This document shows positions 54,778 to 61,122 of a stretch of 64,000 bases of DNA, one piece after another. A model generated the notes under the pieces. The model did no database searches, was not told the origin of the DNA, and saw only the letters and a list, made by a program, of their open reading frames with translations. This DNA comes from Euzebya rosea (GTDB taxonomy: Bacteria > Actinomycetota > Nitriliruptoria > Euzebyales > Euzebyaceae), in NCBI RefSeq assembly GCF_003073135.1, contig NZ_PGDQ01000005.1:124001-188000 (forward strand), given 5' to 3'. A program made the position numbers and the translations under genes. Each line of letters begins with the position of its first letter. Positions within the stretch are counted from its first letter, which is position 1.

Positions 54778-56631
54778 TCAGGCGGTGCCGTCGTAGTACC
54801 GCTGCGCCAGGGCCCAGGCGCCCTCGCCGCATTCGGCACCGATCACCCGTCCGGCGAGGTCGTCGGCACGAACGTGGATCCCCCCGTAGAGCCGTGACAA
54901 GCCGGCCTGATCGGCGGCGTCGTAGTAGGACGCCCACTGCAGCACGACGTCCTCGGCGGGGCCGGCCTCGAACTCCAGTCCCTCTGCCGGCACCGTCCAG
55001 GTGCCGATCCCACCGGGGAACCACGGACTGCCGGTGATGCCGGCCATCACTTCGGCGGCGGCGCGGCTGAACGTGGAGTGGCCCGACACGTACCCAGCGA
55101 AGGCCGGTGTGACGAAGGTGGCGCGCTGGTAGGGCACCCAGTCAACAGCGAGGATCCAGTCGACCCCGCCGACGTCGGCCTCCGGGTTGCGGGGGTAAGC
55201 GTCCCACGACCGCACCGCGACCTCGCCGATGTGGTCGTCCAGTCGTTCATGGCGTTCGCCCTCGGCGGCGCTCTCGGCAGTCACCACCTCGACCAGGCCG
55301 TCCTCCAGTGGCAGTCCGTCCTCGTGGAAGGCCGGCCCGTCCGGGTCACTGGACTGACCGTTGCGCCCCATCCATCGGATCATCGAGATCGGGCGGACGT
55401 AGTCGTAGTGGCCCTTTGCTCCCCACGCTGCCACCGCGGCATCGTGGGTGGCCCCGTTCAATGCCAGGTACAGCTTGACGTCCCACTCCAGCCGGTCAAC
55501 GACCGGTCCGTCGCCGCCGATCCGCAGCTCCCCAAGGTCGTCCGACACGGTATTGGCCAGGGTGTTCCAGTGCCCCGGTGGGGTCTCGGACTCCGGGCCG
55601 TCGGCCCAGAACTCCGCGACGACCCGTCCGAAGTCTGCGTGCGGGACCACCTGCGGGTGGTAGGACTCGCCCGTCACCGGGTTGGTGTCGTACCCGTCGC
55701 CGTCGTAGGTGCCGAGGGGGTTGTCGCCCATAGCCGCGGGGGAGATGTCGATCGGGTCGGTCTGCTCCGGGTCGAGCAGCGCGGAGTAGCGAATGACCTC
55801 GAGCGCCGACTCCCGGAACTCGGCGTCGGTGGCCGGGTCCCCGAAGGACGGTGGCGGCCCGGGATCGATCGGCAGTCCCGCCTCGCCCTCGGGCAGCGCG
55901 AATCCCTGGACCGACCCCCAGTGGGAGCCAACGAACGTCTGCTGGTTGTCGGCCAGCGGGATCTGGTTCTGCGTCGCGGCGACCTCGAACGCCAGCGGCT
56001 GCCAGCGGTTGGGATCGGCCATCTCGATATTGCGCTCGACCAGGACCAGCGGGTCGTTCACCGGCTGGTAGTCCGGGTCCAGGTAGTCGCCGGCCTCGTT
56101 GGCGCCGTCGTCGAGGAACCGCTCGACGACCGCGTCGCCGATCCCCCTGCCGAGCGCGATCGCTGCGTCCGCGCCGGCGTCCACGTGCTCGGGGGAGTGG
56201 CACAGCGCCGCCAGGGTGGCGTCGAGCCCTGCCAGGGTCTCCTCCGCACCGACCGCGTCGGCGTACCGATGGGACAGCACGCGATACGCCGCGTGGCTGA
56301 TCGCGATATCGCGGGCATCGGCGATGCCCTCGGCACCCTCAGCAACGGCCTCGACGTCGAGGACGTATCCAGCAGCGGTGTCGTCGTGGGCCGCCCAGGC
56401 ATCCCACATGGCCACCGACAGGTGGAAGAGGTTGCGGGCGTGGACCGTGGGTGCGGGGAAGTCGCGACGGATGGCCTCCAGCGCAGCCTCGTTCCAGACC
56501 CGTGCGACCGACACGTCGGCTGCGCGGGGTTCCGGGGTGCATCCACCGGTTGCGACGTCGTCCGGTGTGCACGCCACGAGCAGGACGGCAAGCGCCGCCA
56601 CGGCTGCCAACGTTCTCCCTCCGAACCGCAC
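54778..56631 (-). CDS. Vanadium-dependent haloperoxidase/PAP2-type lipoprotein
   Basis: A 617-residue exported lipoprotein: LAAVAALAVLLVACTP is a lipobox (Cys about 20). The complete vanadate/phosphate-binding triad of the PAP2 superfamily is present near the C-terminus: KGHYDYVRP (K-x6-RP), YVSGHSTFSRA (SGH) and SRLYGGIH (SR-x5-H). Known members are vanadium haloperoxidases or acid phosphatases; the length and helix-rich N-terminal region favour the haloperoxidase group. It would act outside the membrane on halide or phosphate substrates. GTG 56631 is supported by TAGACT 7 nt upstream (leaderless pattern); the much longer open frame is antisense to the next gene. Divergent from the lipoprotein gene at 56701. 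Confidence 0.85.
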   Translation of the reverse strand: MRFGGRTLAAVAALAVLLVACTPDDVATGGCTPEPRAADVSVARVWNEAALEAIRRDFPAPTVHARNLFHLSVAMWDAWAAHDDTAAGYVLDVEAVAEGAEGIADARDIAISHAAYRVLSHRYADAVGAEETLAGLDATLAALCHSPEHVDAGADAAIALGRGIGDAVVERFLDDGANEAGDYLDPDYQPVNDPLVLVERNIEMADPNRWQPLAFEVAATQNQIPLADNQQTFVGSHWGSVQGFALPEGEAGLPIDPGPPPSFGDPATDAEFRESALEVIRYSALLDPEQTDPIDISPAAMGDNPLGTYDGDGYDTNPVTGESYHPQVVPHADFGRVVAEFWADGPESETPPGHWNTLANTVSDDLGELRIGGDGPVVDRLEWDVKLYLALNGATHDAAVAAWGAKGHYDYVRPISMIRWMGRNGQSSDPDGPAFHEDGLPLEDGLVEVVTAESAAEGERHERLDDHIGEVAVRSWDAYPRNPEADVGGVDWILAVDWVPYQRATFVTPAFAGYVSGHSTFSRAAAEVMAGITGSPWFPGGIGTWTVPAEGLEFEAGPAEDVVLQWASYYDAADQAGLSRLYGGIHVRADDLAGRVIGAECGEGAWALAQRYYDGTA

Positions 56632-56638
56632 GGTGGCG

Positions 56639-56644
56639 AGTCTA
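56639..56644 (-). promoter_or_regulatory. Leaderless-type -10 (TAGACT) of the haloperoxidase gene
   Basis: Minus strand, 7 nt before GTG 56631, no ribosome-binding site. Confidence 0.45.
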
Positions 56645-56669
56645 GTGCCGGCACGCGGCAGCCCGCCGC

Positions 56670-56675
56670 TACGCT
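56670..56675 (+). promoter_or_regulatory. -10 hexamer (TACGCT) of the lipoprotein gene at 56701
   Basis: Plus strand, 25 nt before GTG 56701, with an AAAGGA ribosome-binding site at 56689-56694 in between. The divergent promoters share a 69-bp region. Confidence 0.4.
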
Positions 56676-56700
56676 GCCAGCCCGACCGAAAGGACCCCTG

Positions 56701-58116
56701 GTGCCCATCCGCCTGCTCGTCTCCCTGCTGCTCGTCCTCGTGGCTGGCTGCACGACGACGCCCGACGCTTCGCCGCCCTCCGGCGAGGCCGACGGACGGG
56801 CTGACGAGGATGCGGCGAACGGGGTTGACGACGACACGCCGCTGGTCGACGCGCCGGACGGGGTCATCGTCTACGCGGGGGCGGACGAGGACGGCACGGC
56901 CACCGGCGACCTTGTGGTGGCGCTGCCCGATGGGACCGAGCTGTACCGCGCCGAGGGGCGCGACACGCCGGTCTATCCCGTCCCCACCGGGTTCCCCGAC
57001 CGCGCGTGGCTGCTGGCGGAGTCGCCCGAGGGCGGTCTGGAGGTCGGCCTGCTGGACGTCACGGCACTGGGGGTGCGTGGGCTCGACCTGCCCGCAGCCG
57101 ACTGGCAGGTCCCACGTCCAGGCTCCGCGCGTGTGGTCGACCGATACGCGGCGCTGGTGGCGCCCGGACAGGCTGTTGCGCTGGTGGACCTCGGCGCAGG
57201 GACCGCCACGGTGCTCGACATCGTCCCGGAGCCGAGCGTGGCCTCGCTCTCTCCTGACGGCACCACGCTGCTGATCGGGGGGGCGCAGGCTGGCGCGTTG
57301 GTCGAGACCGCCGACCCGACACGAGTCCTGCCGCTGGACGTGACGCCGATCGAGTGGCTGGATGGCGGAACACGGCTGCTGGTGGAGGCTGACCCCGGCC
57401 CCGGTGTGCTGACCCTTGCCGACGGCAGCATCACTTCGGTTGGCGTGGCCAGGCCCCGTTCGGCCGTGCCGACCAGCGAGGACACCATCATCGCCGAGGT
57501 TGACGGTCAGCTGGTCCTCACCGACCTCGACGGCGCCAACCCGCAGCCGCTGGCTGACGCGGTCGGCGGCACGCTGGTGGTCGACCCCGGGGGGGAGGCG
57601 GTTGTCACCGACACCCCGGACGGGCTGATGTGGGTGCCGCTGGACGGCGGACAGGCGACGCCCATCGGCCCCTCGACCCTTCAGGTCGTCGCCTGGCCGG
57701 GACCCAGCGGTCCACGGGTCGCATGGTTCGGCCTGTCCGGCGAACGCGGAGCACCGCTGGTCGGCGTGGACCTGGCCACAGGCGCGGTGTCGGCGGTCGC
57801 GCCCGACGTCCAGGGCGACGAGTGGGCCACGTTCGACCTGTCGGGCTTGGCGCTGACCGACGACTGGCGCACCGGCCTCGTGCCGCTCCGCAACGGTCTG
57901 CACACCGACTTGCTCTACGTGGGCCTCGACCGCCCGGCATCCCTCGTGGTCAGCGGGAACGGAGTGACCGGCGATCTCTCACCGGACGGCACCCTGCTCG
58001 TCACGTCCCGAGCGACCGACGACGCCGCGGTTGTTGTCGGCATCGGAGGGCCCGGTGGCGCAATAGTGGTCGAGGTGGGCGCTGGGACCGACCCGGTCTG
58101 GCTGCCCGTCGAATGA
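56701..58116 (+). CDS. Exported lipoprotein with beta-propeller-like repeats
   Basis: A 471-residue protein. The signal RLLVSLLLVLVAGCTT carries a lipobox with Cys about 17. An acidic spacer (about 20-50) leads to a strand-rich domain with repeated short motifs of WD40/TolB-like propellers, for example EPSVASLSPDGTTLLIG, ANPQPLADAVGGTLVVDPGGEAVVT and GDLSPDGTLLVTS. No catalytic residues are apparent; binding or scaffolding outside the membrane is likely. GTG 56701 is supported by AAAGGA; the frame upstream is antisense to the haloperoxidase gene. Shares a divergent promoter with that gene and is followed after 31 bases by the CRTAC1 gene. Confidence 0.75.
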   Translation: MPIRLLVSLLLVLVAGCTTTPDASPPSGEADGRADEDAANGVDDDTPLVDAPDGVIVYAGADEDGTATGDLVVALPDGTELYRAEGRDTPVYPVPTGFPDRAWLLAESPEGGLEVGLLDVTALGVRGLDLPAADWQVPRPGSARVVDRYAALVAPGQAVALVDLGAGTATVLDIVPEPSVASLSPDGTTLLIGGAQAGALVETADPTRVLPLDVTPIEWLDGGTRLLVEADPGPGVLTLADGSITSVGVARPRSAVPTSEDTIIAEVDGQLVLTDLDGANPQPLADAVGGTLVVDPGGEAVVTDTPDGLMWVPLDGGQATPIGPSTLQVVAWPGPSGPRVAWFGLSGERGAPLVGVDLATGAVSAVAPDVQGDEWATFDLSGLALTDDWRTGLVPLRNGLHTDLLYVGLDRPASLVVSGNGVTGDLSPDGTLLVTSRATDDAAVVVGIGGPGGAIVVEVGAGTDPVWLPVE

Positions 58117-58147
58117 GCACTCTGCTCGACACCGAGGACACCCATCG

Positions 58148-59857
58148 ATGACCCTTCACCGCCTGACGCTCGCCGGGCTGGCGCTCGTCCTGTGCACCAC
58201 CGCCTGCACCGGGACCGACACCGGGGCCGATTCCGTCGAGGGCGCGGTGGAAGGCATGTCGGCCACCACCGACACACCGGTGGCCACCGGTGCCGCATCT
58301 CCGGTGGAGCCCCCAACCGCTGCGCTGGTCGACGGCCCGGACCGCACCCACGAGGGCCCCGTTCGGCTGAGGTTCACCGACATCACCGAGCCGGCTGGGG
58401 TCGGGCTGCTGCACGAGAGCCCCCTGGACGACAAGGACGATGGCCGTCGGTTCATGGGCGGCGCGGCCGCGGCGGACCTCGACAACGACGGGTTCACCGA
58501 CCTGTTCGTCCTTGGCGGTGGCAACCGGCCCGACGCGCTGTACCGCAACAACGGGGACGGCACCTTCACCGACGTCGCCGCCGAGGCCGGTGTCGACGCG
58601 CCCCACATCGGCGCCGGTGCGACCATGGCCGACTACGACGGGGACGGGTGGGTCGACATCTACGTGACCAGTCACGGTCCCCCGGACGCTCGCGGGCCCG
58701 GCGCGCATCGCCTGTGGCACAACGAGGGGGACGGCACGTTCACCAACCGCGCATCCGAGGCCGACGTCGCCTGGACCACCAGCGTCAACGCCGACGGGTT
58801 CGGTGCCGCGTTCAGTGACTACGACCTGGACGGCGACCTGGACCTGTTCGTCGCCGGCTGGCGTCGTGACACCGACAGCAACCGACTGTTCCGCAACGAG
58901 GGGGACGGCACATTCACCGACGTGACTGAGGACCTTGGGATCAACAACGAGGGCGTCAGGGGGTTCGGCCCGTGCTGGACGGACCTCGACGGCGACCGCG
59001 ATCCCGACCTGCTCCTGGTGGCCGATTTCGGGACCACGCAGGTGTACCGCAACGACGGCGCGGACGGCTTCGTGGAGGTCCGCGACGAGATGGGCATCGG
59101 CCTCAACGACGCCCAGGCCATGGGCACGTTCGTTGCCGACCTCACCGGCGACGGCCTCCTGGACTGGTATGTCACCGCCATCCACGACGATGACGACGTC
59201 GGCAGGGGCCTTGGCAACATGCTCTTCGTCGCCCAGCCCGACGGGACGTTCCTCGAGCAGGGCGCATCGCTCGGTGTCGACGACGGCGGGTGGGGTTGGG
59301 GTGCGGTTGACGTCGACCTCGACCACGACGGTCGGCTGGACATAGTCGAGACCAACGGCTGGTCCCTGCCGTCCTACGAGGACGAGCCCTCGAAGGTCTT
59401 CATGAACCGAGGGGAGGTCTTCGAGGAGGTCGCGCTGGACGTCGGCCTGGACCACGTCGTTGACGGCCTGTCGGTCGTGCGGTTGGATGTGGAGAACGAC
59501 GGAGACCAGGACATCGCGTTGACCGCGGCGAACGACCGGTTCGCGCTGTTCCGCAACGATCTCGACGGTGCCGGGACGGCGTGGCTGCGGATCTTCCTCG
59601 ACACCAGCGACGATCCCGCTCTGGCCCCTCACGGGTTCGGCAGCCGGATCGTCGTCGAGGCCGGGGGGCAGCGCCAGGTCCGCCACCTCGACGGCTGCGC
59701 GAATTACCTCAGCAGCAACGAGCTGTCGGTGCACGTCGGATTGGGTGGAGCCGAGACCATCGACCGGGTCACCGTGGAATGGGCCGACGGGACCACGACC
59801 GAAGCGACCGACCTGGGCGTCAACCAGACGGTGACCCTGCGCCCCGACGGTTCGTGA
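58148..59857 (+). CDS. CRTAC1-family lipoprotein (FG-GAP repeats plus ASPIC/UnbV domain)
   Basis: A 569-residue exported protein. Signal peptide with lipobox LALVLCTTAC; Thr/Ala-rich spacer to about residue 70. Seven FG-GAP-like calcium-binding repeats follow, with DxDxDG loops: DLDNDGFTD, DYDGDGWVD, DYDLDGDLD, DLDGDRDPD, DLTGDGLLD, DLDHDGRLD and DVENDGDQD. A C-terminal ASPIC/UnbV domain (GSRIVVEAGGQRQVRHLDGCANYLSS...GLGGAETIDRVTVEW) completes the architecture. The repeats form an integrin-like beta-propeller; such proteins are surface binding proteins of largely unknown ligand. ATG 58148 was taken as start. An inverted repeat follows the stop. Confidence 0.9.
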   Translation: MTLHRLTLAGLALVLCTTACTGTDTGADSVEGAVEGMSATTDTPVATGAASPVEPPTAALVDGPDRTHEGPVRLRFTDITEPAGVGLLHESPLDDKDDGRRFMGGAAAADLDNDGFTDLFVLGGGNRPDALYRNNGDGTFTDVAAEAGVDAPHIGAGATMADYDGDGWVDIYVTSHGPPDARGPGAHRLWHNEGDGTFTNRASEADVAWTTSVNADGFGAAFSDYDLDGDLDLFVAGWRRDTDSNRLFRNEGDGTFTDVTEDLGINNEGVRGFGPCWTDLDGDRDPDLLLVADFGTTQVYRNDGADGFVEVRDEMGIGLNDAQAMGTFVADLTGDGLLDWYVTAIHDDDDVGRGLGNMLFVAQPDGTFLEQGASLGVDDGGWGWGAVDVDLDHDGRLDIVETNGWSLPSYEDEPSKVFMNRGEVFEEVALDVGLDHVVDGLSVVRLDVENDGDQDIALTAANDRFALFRNDLDGAGTAWLRIFLDTSDDPALAPHGFGSRIVVEAGGQRQVRHLDGCANYLSSNELSVHVGLGGAETIDRVTVEWADGTTTEATDLGVNQTVTLRPDGS

Positions 59858-59882
59858 ACCTCGTGGCCTGTTTCGCGATGTA

Positions 59883-59917
59883 AGGGACACCACCTGTCCT
59901 GACGGTCTAGTGTCCCT
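59883..59917. terminator. Inverted repeat AGGGACAC/GTGTCCCT after the CRTAC1 gene
   Basis: Perfect 8-bp arms at 59883-59890 and 59910-59917 with a 19-base loop, between the CRTAC1 stop and the next ATG at 59956. It could be a terminator or an operator for the next gene. Confidence 0.4.
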
Positions 59918-59955
59918 CGCTGAGCCCGAATCCGAGACAAGGGTGTGAGGGAGAC

Positions 59956-61038
59956 ATGACTCTGCAGCGCGTGTTCGTGACCATGACCGTGGTGGCGCTG
60001 GCGTTCCTCGCCGTGCCCGCGGCGACCGGCCAGCCGATCGAGCGCCGAGGCCCCGAGGAGACCGAGTCCCGGGGGCTTGATGCCGGGGGCGGTGAGGAAG
60101 CCGCGGAGGAGGAGCAGGTATCCCGCTTCGACGACCAGGCATTCGCCGACCAGGTCATCCTCGACGACCTGATCGTCGACGGCAGCGCCTGCGTAGGGTT
60201 TGACTGCGTGAACGGTGAGTCGTTCGGTTTCGACACGATCCGGTTGAAGGAGAACAACCTCCGGATCAGGTTCTTCGACACGAGCACGTCGGCGAGCTTC
60301 CCGAGCAACGACTGGCAGATCACGGTCAACGACTCGACCAACGGCGGCGCGAACAAGTTCTCCATCGACGACATCGACGGCGGTCGCACCCCGTTCACGA
60401 TCGAGGCAGGCGCGCCGTCGCATTCCCTCTACGTCGATGACGGTGGTCGCATCGGCTTGGGGACCAGCACGCCGGTGGTCGAGGTTCACCTCAAGGATGG
60501 CGATACCCCAACTGTGCGCCTCGAGCAGGATGGTTCGTCCGGCTTCACCGCGCAGACCTGGGACATGGCTGGTAACGAGACCAACTTCTTCATCCGTGAC
60601 GTCACAAACGGTTCGCGTCTGCCCCTGCGCATCCGTCCCAACGCGCCGAGCAACTCGATCTACGTTGACGCGGATGGAGACATCGGGATGGGGACGTCCT
60701 CGCCCGAGGCCCCCCTCGACGTTGCTCGAAACGGCCTTGTGTACATGCGCCTGACCAACACCGAGACTGGAGGGGACGACTGGCAGTTCGCCACTCGCCA
60801 GACCGGATTCGCCCTCGGGAGCGGCGAGCTCGCTGACGGACTGATCATCCGGCGCATCGGCGCGGACGCTTCGCCCGAGCTGCGTTTGACCCCGGACGGT
60901 GCGCTCGTGCTCCACAACGGCGCTGCGCCCGTCGGGCCAGTGGCCGGGGCCATGTACTTCGACGGCGACACGTTCTGCGGCTACGACGGGACCACGTGGC
61001 ACCCGTTGCAGGCTGCTGGCGACCAAACCTGCAGCTAG
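59956..61038 (+). CDS. Secreted fibre-like protein of unknown function
   Basis: A 360-residue exported protein with a signal peptide (about 1-25, ending ATGQP) and an acidic stretch (about 30-55). The body has two similar units: 'DLIVDGSACVGFDC ... FGFDTIRLKENNLRIRFFDTS ... NDWQITVNDS', then 'PFTIEAGAPSHSLYVDDGGRIGLGTSTPVVEVHLK' and again 'PLRIRPNAPSNSIYVDADGDIGMGTSSPEAPLDV'. The GxGTSxP turns resemble shaft repeats of phage tail fibres and related bacterial surface proteins. Near the end, FDGDTFCGYDGTTWHPL resembles a motif that often closes such fibres. No enzyme motif is seen. The ATG has a GGGAGA site. Confidence 0.7.
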   Translation: MTLQRVFVTMTVVALAFLAVPAATGQPIERRGPEETESRGLDAGGGEEAAEEEQVSRFDDQAFADQVILDDLIVDGSACVGFDCVNGESFGFDTIRLKENNLRIRFFDTSTSASFPSNDWQITVNDSTNGGANKFSIDDIDGGRTPFTIEAGAPSHSLYVDDGGRIGLGTSTPVVEVHLKDGDTPTVRLEQDGSSGFTAQTWDMAGNETNFFIRDVTNGSRLPLRIRPNAPSNSIYVDADGDIGMGTSSPEAPLDVARNGLVYMRLTNTETGGDDWQFATRQTGFALGSGELADGLIIRRIGADASPELRLTPDGALVLHNGAAPVGPVAGAMYFDGDTFCGYDGTTWHPLQAAGDQTCS

Positions 61039-61122
61039 GGCGATCAGCGGCCAACGATGCCGCGGAGCACCGCCGCCGGGCACGCGCACCGCGTGCCCCA
61101 CACCCTTCGAGGAGGGGCCCCG

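Noticed and set aside
54503-55024. Minus-strand open frame of 173 codons in the gap after the WecA-like gene
   Set aside because: Arg-rich translation, overlaps the haloperoxidase gene in another frame, no start signal.
55078-56700. N-terminal extension of the lipoprotein gene at 56701
   Set aside because: The extension is antisense to the haloperoxidase gene; the lipobox signal peptide and AAAGGA site place the start at 56701.
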